Shown here: positions 1 through 6,879 of the stretch, one piece after another
Position numbering within the stretch: the first letter of the stretch is position 1
Layout: each line of letters starts with the position of its first letter
Program-made: the position numbers and the translations under genes
Origin: Desulfobulbaceae bacterium UBA2262
GTDB taxonomy: Bacteria; Desulfobacterota; Desulfobulbia; Desulfobulbales; Desulfurivibrionaceae
Assembly: GCA_002347185.1 (NCBI GenBank)
Contig: DDXK01000024.1
Coordinates: forward strand, 1 to 12,790
DNA length: 12,790 bases
Reading direction: 5' to 3'
Notes under the pieces: model-generated
Told to the model about the DNA's origin: nothing
The model's database searches: none
Seen by the model: only the letters and a program-made list of their open reading frames with translations

Positions 1-917
1 CGGGTGGTGCAGATGGAGCCGGGGCCGACCCCCACCTTGACGCAATCGGCGCCCGCTTTGATCAGCGCCTCGGCTCCCTCGGCGGTGGCCACGTTGCCGG
101 CGATGACCTGCAGCTCCGGGAAGGCGTCCTTGATGCGGACCAGGGCGTTGATGATGTTTCGGGAATGGCCGTGCGCGGAATCGAGCACCACCACGTCGAC
201 CCCGACCTTGATCAGCTGCTCCACATGGTCGAGGCCGCTGTTCACCCCGATGGCCGCGCCGGCTCGCAGGCGGCCGAGATCGTCCTTGGCCGCGAAGGGA
301 TATTTTTTCACCTTCTCGATATCCTTGATGGTGATCAGGCCCTGGAGATGGTTTTCGTCATCCACCACCAGGAGCTTTTCGATGCGGTGCTCGTGGAGGA
401 GCGCCTTGGACTGCTCCAGGGTGATTCCCGGTTTGGCGGTGACCAGATGCTTGCTGGTCATCACATCCCGCACCAGGAGATTTTCGTCGGAGACGAAACG
501 GAGGTCGCGGTTGGTGACGATTCCGACCAGCTTCTTGCCGCTCAGCACCGGCACGCCGGAGATGCGGTAGCCGCGCATGATTTCGTTGACTTCGCGCACG
601 GTCTGATCTTCGTTCACCGTGATCGGGTCGATGATCATGCCCGACTCGGATTTCTTGACCTTCTGCACCTCGCGGACCTGCTCTTCCACGCTCATGTTCT
701 TGTGGATGATGCCGATGCCGCCCTCCCGGGCCATGGTGATGGCGGCCCGGTGTTCGGTCACCGTATCCATGGCGGCACTGACCAGGGGGATGTTCAGGGT
801 GATGGACCTGGTCAGGCTGGTGGCCAGGCTCACCTCGTTGGGCAGAATCTCCGAGGCTGCCGGCATCAGAAGCAGATCGTCAAAGGTATAGGCATGTTCG
901 ATTTTTTCTAGTGACAT
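1..917 (-). CDS. guaB: IMP dehydrogenase, N-terminal 305 residues (partial, cut by window edge)
   Basis: Catalyses NAD-dependent oxidation of IMP to XMP, the committed step of guanine nucleotide synthesis in the cytoplasm. Reading inward from ATG at 917-915, the protein opens with the family signature YTFDDLLLMPA (residues 10-20) and VSAAMDTVTE (46-55). Two CBS domains follow at about 97-150 and 155-205, then the barrel resumes with VVLDSAHGHS (243-252) and VIAGNVAT (271-278). The window ends inside the catalytic loop GVGPGSICTT; Cys303 matches the cysteine that forms the covalent XMP intermediate (Cys305 in E. coli). About 180 C-terminal residues should lie beyond base 1. An AAGGGAG ribosome-binding site sits just upstream of the ATG. 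It lies downstream of ppx on the same strand with a 160-bp gap carrying its own candidate promoter. No defect is visible in the part present. Confidence 0.97.
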   Translation of the reverse strand, partial: MSLEKIEHAYTFDDLLLMPAASEILPNEVSLATSLTRSITLNIPLVSAAMDTVTEHRAAITMAREGGIGIIHKNMSVEEQVREVQKVKKSESGMIIDPITVNEDQTVREVNEIMRGYRISGVPVLSGKKLVGIVTNRDLRFVSDENLLVRDVMTSKHLVTAKPGITLEQSKALLHEHRIEKLLVVDDENHLQGLITIKDIEKVKKYPFAAKDDLGRLRAGAAIGVNSGLDHVEQLIKVGVDVVVLDSAHGHSRNIINALVRIKDAFPELQVIAGNVATAEGAEALIKAGADCVKVGVGPGSICTT

Positions 918-961
918 CGAGAACTCCCTTGAAAGTGATGGTCTGGTAAAACTCCCAAAAG

Positions 962-1007
962 CCACCCTGTGGACACAGTGGGGGCCACGGCTTTCCCCGT
1001 GCGTGGC
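962..1007 (-). promoter_or_regulatory. two adjacent hairpins in the guaB leader
   Basis: In the minus-strand RNA, GCCACG (1007-1002) pairs perfectly with CGUGGC (989-984) around a 12-nt loop. Immediately downstream, the 20 nt at 981-962 fold as CCA-CUGU / ACAG-(GG)-UGG with a GUCC loop. The GGUGGC at the 3' side of the second stem could also pair with the first strand GCCACG, so the two structures could be mutually exclusive. After the second hairpin comes a short CUUUU, but no long U-run, so a classical terminator or attenuator is not clear. It may be a leader structure, the ppx transcript end, or chance. Confidence 0.3.
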
Positions 1008-1053
1008 GTTTTGATGGCAGAGGGGCCGGGGAGAAGGCCGTTTGATTTTTCAC

Positions 1054-1081
1054 TTTAAAAAACTTCCGGTCCCGAGGTCAA
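1054..1081 (-). promoter_or_regulatory. candidate sigma70-type promoter for guaB
   Basis: On the minus strand TTGACC (1076-1081, overlapping the ppx stop codon) is followed after 16 bp by TTTAAA (1054-1059). This gives 5/6 and 4/6 matches to the consensus boxes. Transcription would start near 1046 and give a leader of about 130 nt before guaB. The call rests only on box matches in a locally A/T-rich patch. Confidence 0.35.
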
Positions 1082-2064
1082 TGGCGAGTTGCGGGGCCGG
1101 GACCGTCGGGGCCGGTTTTTCTTTCCCCGCTCTTTTCGCGGGCGCTCAGGAGGATGCCCTCCAGCAGCCCGGCGTCGCTGACCACAAGCTCGGGACAGCC
1201 CAGGAGCCGGAGCAGTTCCTGGTAGATCAGGGCGCCGGCCACGATGATTTCTCCCCTGCCCAGGTCAAGGCCGGGCAGGGTGTTGCGCACCGCCACCGGC
1301 AGGGCGGCGAGCTCTGCGATGAGGGCGGTCAGCCGGGATAGGGGCAGGATAAAATTCTGTACTCTCCGCTCGTCATACTCCCGCAGGCCCAGGGCCAGGG
1401 CGGCGAGGCTGGTGGCGGTGCCGCCGCAGCCGACAACAAATGGCGAGCCCTGGGCGGGAAGCCGGCCGGGAAACGTCTTCAGCCCGGGGCCCAGCACCGT
1501 TGCGATCCTGGCCAGCATGGCATCCGGCGCAGCCCCGAATTCTTCGCTCAGGGCGACGGCACCCAGCGGCAGGCTTTTCACCGCGGGGGGGCCGCCTGCC
1601 TCCTTGCCGGCAAGCAGTTCCGTGCTTCCCCCGCCCACATCGGCGAGAAGGAGGGGCTGGCGCGCCTTTCTGCCCAGGCCGGCACAGACGCCGGCCTGGC
1701 TCAGGGCCGCCTCCTCCTCGCCGCTGATCACCTCCACCCGGCAGCCGAGGATGCCGGAGGCCATGGCAAGAAACTCTTCCCGATTGGCGGCCCGGCGGAG
1801 GGCATGGGTGCCGCAGGCGCGGAGAACCAGGGGGGCATGGCTGGCCAGGCTGGCGGCAAAGCGGGAAAGGGCCTCCGCGCCCCGCGCCATGGCGGCCTGG
1901 GAAAGCCTGCCGCTTCTGGCGAGACCTTCGCCGAGGCGGACGGTGGCAAGCTCCTTGTGGAGCGGGATCATGCCGGTGCCGGTTCCCCGGGCAATGAGCA
2001 GGCGAAAGGTGTTGCTGCCGAGATCGATGGCGGCCGTCGTGCTCCTGCTTTGCCGTTGCCTCAT
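1078..2064 (-). CDS. Ppx/GppA family phosphatase (exopolyphosphatase or pppGpp phosphohydrolase)
   Basis: A member of the ASKHA-fold family that removes terminal phosphate from polyphosphate or hydrolyses pppGpp to ppGpp. From ATG at 2064 it has 328 residues, the size of the single-domain Ppx/GppA form that lacks the C-terminal HD-like region of E. coli Ppx. Visible motifs are the first phosphate loop AAIDLGSNTFRLLIA (11-25), the catalytic-glutamate segment VISGEEEAALS (112-122, Glu117 the likely base) and the second phosphate loop ADVGGGSTEL (141-150). The reading frame stays open upstream to a TTG at 2133, but the added 23 residues are charged and do not fit the family, and the shorter start has a GGA 9 nt upstream. 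It is divergent from yciO across 94 bp and is followed on the same strand by guaB. The sequence does not separate Ppx from GppA activity. Confidence 0.88.
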   Translation of the reverse strand: MRQRQSRSTTAAIDLGSNTFRLLIARGTGTGMIPLHKELATVRLGEGLARSGRLSQAAMARGAEALSRFAASLASHAPLVLRACGTHALRRAANREEFLAMASGILGCRVEVISGEEEAALSQAGVCAGLGRKARQPLLLADVGGGSTELLAGKEAGGPPAVKSLPLGAVALSEEFGAAPDAMLARIATVLGPGLKTFPGRLPAQGSPFVVGCGGTATSLAALALGLREYDERRVQNFILPLSRLTALIAELAALPVAVRNTLPGLDLGRGEIIVAGALIYQELLRLLGCPELVVSDAGLLEGILLSAREKSGERKTGPDGPGPATRH

Positions 2065-2158
2065 TCTGGCGAATCCATTACTCTGTTCTCTGTTCCTGAG
2101 ACTTTCGTCCAGGCGTTCCGGCAGTCGCCGCAATCCTTACTTTCCCCAGGGTATCGCC

Positions 2159-2767
2159 ATGCTGCTTGAAATCAATCCCGACAATCCCCAGCCCCGCCTG
2201 ATCCAGCAGGCTGCCGTGGCCCTGCGCAAGGGCGCGGTGATCTGCTATCCCACCGACACCGTCTACGGCATAGGCTGCGACATCTTCAACCAGAAGGCGA
2301 TCCGCCGGATCTATCAAATAAAAAAGAGGCCGGCACACCAGCCCTTCAGCTTCATGTGCTCAAGCCTCAAAAACGTCAGCACCTATTGCCATGTCTCCAA
2401 CGCCGGCTACCGGATCATGAAAAAGGAGCTGCCCGGGGCCTACACCTTCATCCTGCAGGCCACCAAGCTGGTGCCGAAGATCATGATCACCAAGCAGAAA
2501 ACCGTGGGCATCCGGGTACCGGCCAGCAATATCTGTCTTGCCCTGGTCGAGGCCCTGGGCAATCCCATCGTCAACACCAGCCTTATCCTGGGCCCGGACG
2601 AGCCGCCCATCAGCCAGGCCTTCGAGATCGAAGAAAAGATCGGCCGGCTGGTGGATATCATCATCGACGGCGGGCCCCTCTATCCGCAGCCTTCCTCGGT
2701 GGTTTCCCTGCTCACCGACCCGCCTGAGGTGCTCCGGCACGGCAAGGGCGATACCTCGCAGTTTTGA
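2159..2767 (+). CDS. yciO: YciO-type YrdC/Sua5 domain protein (threonylcarbamoyl-AMP synthase family)
   Basis: A 202-residue single YrdC-fold protein. TsaC/Sua5 members make threonylcarbamoyl-AMP from threonine, bicarbonate and ATP for the t6A modification of tRNA; YciO paralogues share the fold but their physiological role is less certain. The N-terminal signature VICYPTDTVYGIGCD is at residues 27-41, followed by YQIKKRPAHQPFSFMC (52-67) with the K-x-R pair at Lys55/Arg57. LPGAYTFILQATK (91-103), TVGIRVP (115-121) and the ending VLRHGKGDTSQF (191-202) follow E. coli YciO closely. The usual S-x-N motif of TsaC is replaced by NTSL (139-142), also as in YciO. The frame runs open far upstream through the antisense of ppx, but ATG 2159 with AGGG 8 nt before it fits the family start. 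It converges on the ihfB-like gene with only 21 bp between stop codons. Confidence 0.86.
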   Translation: MLLEINPDNPQPRLIQQAAVALRKGAVICYPTDTVYGIGCDIFNQKAIRRIYQIKKRPAHQPFSFMCSSLKNVSTYCHVSNAGYRIMKKELPGAYTFILQATKLVPKIMITKQKTVGIRVPASNICLALVEALGNPIVNTSLILGPDEPPISQAFEIEEKIGRLVDIIIDGGPLYPQPSSVVSLLTDPPEVLRHGKGDTSQF

Positions 2768-2788
2768 GAATCAGGCCCGCGTCGCCCC

Positions 2789-3076
2789 TTATTTCCCGTT
2801 CTCGATGAGCGCGTCCTTGAGCGATTTGCTCATGGTGAAGTGCAGATTCTTGCGGGAGGGAATTTCCATCACCTTGCCGGTGCGGGGGTTCTTGGTGGTG
2901 CGCGCCTTGCGGGGACGCACCGAAAAACTGCCGAACCCGCGGATTTCCACCCGGCGGTCTTCGGCCAGCGCCTCGACAATGGTATCCAGCATGATGTCGA
3001 TCGCCTGGCTCACATCTTTTTTCAGGTAGCCGTCCATTTCGTCGGCAACCGCATTGACCAAATCGCGTTTCAGCAT
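2789..3076 (-). CDS. ihfB: HU/IHF-family DNA-bending protein, closest in character to IHF beta
   Basis: A 95-residue nucleoid-associated protein that dimerises and bends DNA by inserting a proline at the tip of each beta arm. The core VEIRGFGSFSVRPRKAR (43-59) and arm KNPRTGKVMEIPSRK (62-76), with the intercalating Pro64, are complete. The C-terminal helix HFTMSKSLKDALIENG is also typical. The start ATG at 3076-3074 has a strong GAGGAG site 5 nt upstream. It follows sppA by only 15 bp and is the last gene of the rpsA-sppA run, which mirrors the rpsA-ihfB neighbourhood of E. coli and supports an IHF-beta label. Sequence alone does not exclude a generic homodimeric HU. No terminator hairpin is visible in the short gap after its stop. 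Confidence 0.9.
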   Translation of the reverse strand: MLKRDLVNAVADEMDGYLKKDVSQAIDIMLDTIVEALAEDRRVEIRGFGSFSVRPRKARTTKNPRTGKVMEIPSRKNLHFTMSKSLKDALIENGK

Positions 3077-3091
3077 CTTCTCCTCGGACTC

Positions 3092-4012
3092 CTATCGAAA
3101 AATTCCGGTCCATTCATAGGCAAGAACCGGTCCAGACACGGTGGTCTGGTGGAACAGTGATTGACTTTTTTTGCCGGTGAGCAGGCGGAAGATGGTGAAT
3201 TCCTCCTCTTCCGGATAGATGAGTTGCGGCATCTTTTCCCCGTCGATGCCCGCCAGCTCTGCAGCCAGCAGGACTGCGTCGGTAAAGTTGCCGAGCTGGT
3301 CGACAAGGCCGTACTCCTTGGCCTGCTGTCCGGAAAAGATCCGGCCATCGGCGATCCTGCGGACCTTCTCTTCGGGCACCGCTCTGCTTTCCACGGCGGC
3401 CTGCACGAACTGGCCGTGGACGATATCGATCAGGCCCTGCAGCATCTGCCGCTCCTCCTCGGTCATGGGGCGGGAGGAGGAGCCGATATCCTTGAGCTTG
3501 CCGCTCTTAACCACCTCGCTCTTATAGCCGATCTTTTCGAACAACCCTTCCAGGTTGGCGAACTTGAAGATCACCCCCATGCTGCCGGTGAGTGTTCCCG
3601 CGTTGGCCACGATCTGGGCCGCGCCCAGGGAGACATAGAGTCCGCCCGAGGCGGCCACCGAGCCCATGGAGGCGACCACCGGCTTTATGGCGTTGGTGCG
3701 CCGGACCTCTTCGTAGATCTCCTGGGAGGCGCCCACCGTGCCGCCCGGGCTGTCGACCCGGAGGACAATGGCCTGCACCTTTTCGTTTTCGCGGAAGCTG
3801 ACCAGCTGTTCGATGGTCTCTTCTGATTCGACAATAACGCCCTTGACGTCGACCACGCCGATGCCTTGCCTGGCAAAGATTTCCGCCTGGCTCGGGCTGG
3901 TGAGGCTGGAAACAAAAAAGGTTATTCCGCCCCAGAAGAACAGCATGATGGCGGCCAGGACCAACAGCCCTGAGAACACCGGATGCCTGTGGCGGAATAA
4001 CCTTTCTGACAT
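3092..4012 (-). CDS. sppA: signal peptide peptidase SppA, 36K type
   Basis: A membrane-anchored serine protease that degrades cleaved signal peptides, acting on the outer face of the inner membrane. The 306-residue protein starts with a basic stretch (SERLFRHRH) and one hydrophobic anchor at about 13-36. The SppA core follows: VVDVKGVI (53-60), VLRVDSPGG (83-91), MGSVAASGGLYVS (116-128) with catalytic Ser122, and KSGKLKDIGSSSRPMTEEE (169-187) with general-base Lys174. The Ser-Lys spacing of 52 residues equals that of B. subtilis SppA (Ser147/Lys199). It is the short single-domain form, not the 67K tandem form of E. coli. It begins 30 bp after the rpsA stop and ends 15 bp before ihfB, so co-transcription is likely. 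The ribosome-binding site is weak (only GAG 8 nt upstream), which would suit lower expression than rpsA. Confidence 0.95.
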   Translation of the reverse strand: MSERLFRHRHPVFSGLLVLAAIMLFFWGGITFFVSSLTSPSQAEIFARQGIGVVDVKGVIVESEETIEQLVSFRENEKVQAIVLRVDSPGGTVGASQEIYEEVRRTNAIKPVVASMGSVAASGGLYVSLGAAQIVANAGTLTGSMGVIFKFANLEGLFEKIGYKSEVVKSGKLKDIGSSSRPMTEEERQMLQGLIDIVHGQFVQAAVESRAVPEEKVRRIADGRIFSGQQAKEYGLVDQLGNFTDAVLLAAELAGIDGEKMPQLIYPEEEEFTIFRLLTGKKSQSLFHQTTVSGPVLAYEWTGIFR

Positions 4013-4042
4013 GACAGACTCAAGTTGAAAAAAGTTTAACGT

Positions 4043-5761
4043 TTACTCCTGGGCCTTGTTGTCCATCTCTTCCTTCAGCAGGTCGCCGATGGTGGAAGGC
4101 CCGCTCTTGGCCTGTTTCTGCTTGTACTCCTCGTAGGAGCCTTCGCCGGAATCGTCGGTGAGGGCCTTGATGGAGAGACCGATTTTACGGTCCTTGGCGG
4201 AAACATTGATCACCTTTGCTTCGAGACTGTCCCCGACATTGTACATGCCCACCGGGGTGGTCACCTTCTCCTTGCTGATCTCGGAGACATGCACCAGGCC
4301 TTCGATGCCCTCTTCAACCTCCACGAAGACGCCGAATTCGGTGACATTGGTGATCTTGCCCTGCACGGTGGTGCCCACCGGATACTTCTCGATGGCCGCC
4401 TGCCAGGGATCGGGCTCAAGCTGCTTGACGCCCAGGGAGAAACGCTCGTTCTCGCGGTCGATCTTCAGAACCACGGCCTGAATGGTTTCACCCTTGGCAT
4501 ACTTCTCGGACGGATGCTTGATGCGTTCGGTCCAGGAAAGGTCGGAGACATGGATCAGGCCGTCGATGCCTTCCTCGATGCCGATGAAAACGCCGAAGTC
4601 GGTGATGTTCTTGATCTTGCCCTCGATGATGGAGCCGACCGGATAATTCTCGCTGACCAGATCCCAGGGGTTGGGCTGCAACTGCTTCATGCCCAGGGAG
4701 ATCCGCTTGGCATCCACGTCGATATTGAGGATGACCACTTCCACCGCATCGCCGACGCTGACGATTTTGGAGGGGTGACGCGTCTTCTTGGACCAGGACA
4801 TCTCGGAAACGTGGATCAGCCCCTCAACGCCTTCCTCAAGCTCGGCGAAGACGCCGTAATCGGTGATGCTCACCACCTTGCCCTTGGTTTTGGCGCCCAC
4901 CGGGTAACGGTTCTGCACGGTGGCCCAGGGATCGTCCTTGAGCTGCTTGACGCCCAGGGAGACCTTGTCGTTTTCGCGGTCGTACTTGAGCACCTTGACC
5001 TGGATCTCTTCGCCCACCTTGAAGAGCTTGGAGGGATGGGAGACGCGGCCCCAGGAGAGGTCGGTGATGTGGCAGAGGCCGTCCATGCCGCCCAGGTCGA
5101 TGAAAATGCCGTAGTCGGTGATGTTGGTGATGGTGCCGGTGACGTTCTGACCCTCGATGAGGTTGGACTGCATCTCCTCGCGCAGCTTCTTGCGCTCGTC
5201 TTCGAGGATCGCCCGGCGGGAGATCACCACGTTGTTGCGCTTGCGGTTGTATTTGAGGACCTTGAAATCAAAGGTCTGGCCGATGAGGCTGTCCAGATCC
5301 TTGACAGGCCGCAGATCGATCTGTGAGTAGGGCAGGAAGGCGGGAACGCCGATATCGACGGAGAGACCGCCCTTGACCCGGCTGTCGATCCGGCCGCTGA
5401 TGGTGCCGTCGGCCTCCTGGATCTTGGCGATGTCTTCCCAGACCTTGATGCCGATGGCTTTTTCGCGGGAGAGCTTCAGGCCGCCCTCGGCCTCGCGCTT
5501 CTCCACGAAGACGTCAAAGTTGTCGCCGACCTTGACCTCGATCTCGCCATTTTCGTTCCTGAACTCGGAACAGTGGATCTCGCTTTCCGACTTGTCGCCA
5601 ATGTCGACCACGACAAAATCGTTGGAAATGGCGATAACTGTGCCGGAGACCACCTCGCCGACCTCCGCCACCTTGAGGCTTTCCTCGAACATCTGAGCAA
5701 AGCTCATTTCACCTGCATCGACATCGGACTTTGTTTTGGTTGTTGTTGTGCTTTTTGCCAT
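4043..5761 (-). CDS. rpsA: 30S ribosomal protein S1
   Basis: A 572-residue RNA-binding ribosomal protein that brings structured mRNAs to the 30S subunit. Six S1 (OB-fold) domains are visible at about residues 35-99, 117-183, 204-272, 289-359, 376-446 and 463-532. Domains 3-6 carry repeated blocks of the form I-T-D-Y/F-G-V/I-F and G-L-I-H-V-S-D/E-L-S-W, and the linkers contain the recurring (D/N)PW motif (278-280, 364-366, 451-453). Domains 1 and 2 are divergent, as expected for the ribosome-binding end. The N-terminus is a Ser/Thr/Lys-rich stretch and the C-terminus a short acidic/lysine tail. The length is close to E. coli S1 (557). ATG 5761 has a near-perfect AAGGAGGAG site. It heads the rpsA-sppA-ihfB run behind its own promoter. 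No cmk, often found upstream of rpsA, is present; a c-di-GMP gene lies there instead. Confidence 0.97.
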   Translation of the reverse strand: MAKSTTTTKTKSDVDAGEMSFAQMFEESLKVAEVGEVVSGTVIAISNDFVVVDIGDKSESEIHCSEFRNENGEIEVKVGDNFDVFVEKREAEGGLKLSREKAIGIKVWEDIAKIQEADGTISGRIDSRVKGGLSVDIGVPAFLPYSQIDLRPVKDLDSLIGQTFDFKVLKYNRKRNNVVISRRAILEDERKKLREEMQSNLIEGQNVTGTITNITDYGIFIDLGGMDGLCHITDLSWGRVSHPSKLFKVGEEIQVKVLKYDRENDKVSLGVKQLKDDPWATVQNRYPVGAKTKGKVVSITDYGVFAELEEGVEGLIHVSEMSWSKKTRHPSKIVSVGDAVEVVILNIDVDAKRISLGMKQLQPNPWDLVSENYPVGSIIEGKIKNITDFGVFIGIEEGIDGLIHVSDLSWTERIKHPSEKYAKGETIQAVVLKIDRENERFSLGVKQLEPDPWQAAIEKYPVGTTVQGKITNVTEFGVFVEVEEGIEGLVHVSEISKEKVTTPVGMYNVGDSLEAKVINVSAKDRKIGLSIKALTDDSGEGSYEEYKQKQAKSGPSTIGDLLKEEMDNKAQE

Positions 5762-5789
5762 GGAAACTCCTCCTTTGTTAGATCGGGCT

Positions 5790-5818
5790 TATATACCAGA
5801 GAAAGTGCGCAAATACAA
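5790..5818 (-). promoter_or_regulatory. promoter of the rpsA-sppA-ihfB operon
   Basis: The minus strand has TTGTAT (5818-5813), a 17-bp spacer and TATATA (5795-5790), with an extended -10 TGG just before it. Predicted transcription starts near 5783, leaving a short leader of about 22 nt that consists mainly of the strong ribosome-binding site. This arrangement suits a highly expressed ribosomal protein gene. Confidence 0.65.
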
Positions 5819-5833
5819 ACCTTTTATCTGGAC

Positions 5834-5928
5834 GGGCAGGGCAGGGGGAGGAGCGGCGGGCAGGGATGGTGATAACAATTTGAAAAAAAAGGAGATTGTG
5901 GTGGGTGACGCTGGGCAGGGGGAGGGGG
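5834..5928 (+). other. G-rich tract with a G-quadruplex motif between the cyclase gene and rpsA
   Basis: The plus strand of this intergenic region is strongly G-rich. At 5903-5928 there are four G-runs of three or more separated by loops of 7, 2 and 1 nt, which meets the usual quadruplex rule. A second cluster at 5834-5865 has five G-runs, one loop of 9 nt. The G-rich strand is the template for leftward transcription, so the RNA here would be C-rich. There is no coding frame in this gap. A function is not shown. Confidence 0.4.
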
Positions 5929-5940
5929 ATTTTGGCAGGA

Positions 5941-6879
5941 TCAGTCGAAAATCGGCACCGAGGAGTCGGAAAGCACCTGATTGCCCCCCTTGCTTTTGCT
6001 TTCGTACAGAGTTTTGTCCGCCCTGGCAACCAGATCGGCGATATCCTCTGGCCAGGAGCGGCCCGGGTGGCGGACAAACTGGGCCAGCCCGACGCTGAGG
6101 CTCGTGGAGGCATACGGTTCCTGCTGGCGGTAGCGCTCGAGGATGCGGGTGGCGATCTGCCCTGCCTGCTCGATGGTGGTGTAGGGGATGATGACCGCGA
6201 ATTCGTCGCCGCCGAAGCGGAAACACCAGTCGACGTTTTCTCTGGTGCAGTGCAGGAGGATTCTCCCTATTTCCTGCAGGGCGCGGTCTCCGGCCTGGTG
6301 GCCGTAGCGGTCGTTGTATTCCTTAAAATGGTCCACGTCGAGCAGGGCGAGAAAGATCGGGTAGCCTTGGCGATGGGCGCGGGGGATCTCTTCCTGCAGC
6401 TTGATTTCGAAGCAGCGGCGGTTGAAGAGGTCGGTGAGCGTGTCGGACATGGAGAGGTGTTCGAGCTTTCGGATCAGACGCTGTTCCCGGATCACCCGGC
6501 TCAACTTGGCCTCGAGCTCGTCAACATTGAAGGGCTTGGAGATGAAGTCGCTGGCGCCGGCCCGGATCACCTCGGTGTAGGTGTAGGAATCGGTATAGCC
6601 GGTAATGACGATGACTTCGATCTGGGGGTATTCGGTCTTGATGTGTTTGAGCAGCTGCATGCCGTCGCAGCGCGGCATGGTCATGTCGGTGATGACGACG
6701 GTGAAATCGTTCTGCTTGAGCTTCTCCTTGGCCACTTCTCCGTCGGTCGCGGTGTCGAAGGCGAAGCCGAAAGAGAGCATGGAGACCTTCAGCATCTCAA
6801 GGATGAAGGGGTCGTCATCCACCAGCAGGATGCGGGGATGGATTTCGCTGGGCTGTTCGCTGGGCGGCAAAATAATCAT
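5941..6879 (-). CDS. response regulator with GGDEF output: diguanylate cyclase
   Basis: A 312-residue two-domain cytoplasmic signalling protein that is predicted to make c-di-GMP from two GTP when its receiver is phosphorylated. The receiver domain spans about 15-130: acidic cluster DDD (21-23), phosphoacceptor Asp65 in VVITDMTMP, switch threonine in VITGYTD (91-97) and the conserved lysine in ISKPF (113-117). The GGDEF domain spans about 140-305, with DTLTDLFNRR (146-155), the metal-binding DVDHFK (181-186) and the intact active loop RFGGDEFAV (221-229). The inhibitory I-site position reads E-N-V-D (214-217) instead of R-x-x-D, so classical product inhibition may be missing. No membrane segment is seen and no histidine kinase is in the window. 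Its first 65 bp lie inside the end of the Nudix gene; the ribosome-binding site is poor, so translational coupling is likely. Confidence 0.93.
   Translation of the reverse strand: MIILPPSEQPSEIHPRILLVDDDPFILEMLKVSMLSFGFAFDTATDGEVAKEKLKQNDFTVVITDMTMPRCDGMQLLKHIKTEYPQIEVIVITGYTDSYTYTEVIRAGASDFISKPFNVDELEAKLSRVIREQRLIRKLEHLSMSDTLTDLFNRRCFEIKLQEEIPRAHRQGYPIFLALLDVDHFKEYNDRYGHQAGDRALQEIGRILLHCTRENVDWCFRFGGDEFAVIIPYTTIEQAGQIATRILERYRQQEPYASTSLSVGLAQFVRHPGRSWPEDIADLVARADKTLYESKSKGGNQVLSDSSVPIFD

Noticed and set aside
984..1007. Possible c-di-GMP-I (GEMM) riboswitch before guaB
   Set aside because: Only the ACGCAC and AAAGCC fragments look similar; the second conserved block and tetraloop/receptor arrangement are missing.
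2065..2133. TTG start giving ppx 23 extra residues
   Set aside because: The extension is not family-like, and GGA directly abuts the TTG, which is too close for a ribosome-binding site.
1244..2158. Upstream extension of the yciO reading frame
   Set aside because: It is the antisense of ppx; the YrdC domain starts at ATG 2159 with a suitable ribosome-binding site.
4289..5326. 345-residue open frame on the plus strand
   Set aside because: Antisense to rpsA; its repetitive look only mirrors the repeated S1 domains.
5881..5890. T8 run downstream of the cyclase gene as an intrinsic terminator
   Set aside because: The preceding minus-strand sequence is almost all pyrimidine plus A and cannot form a GC-rich stem.
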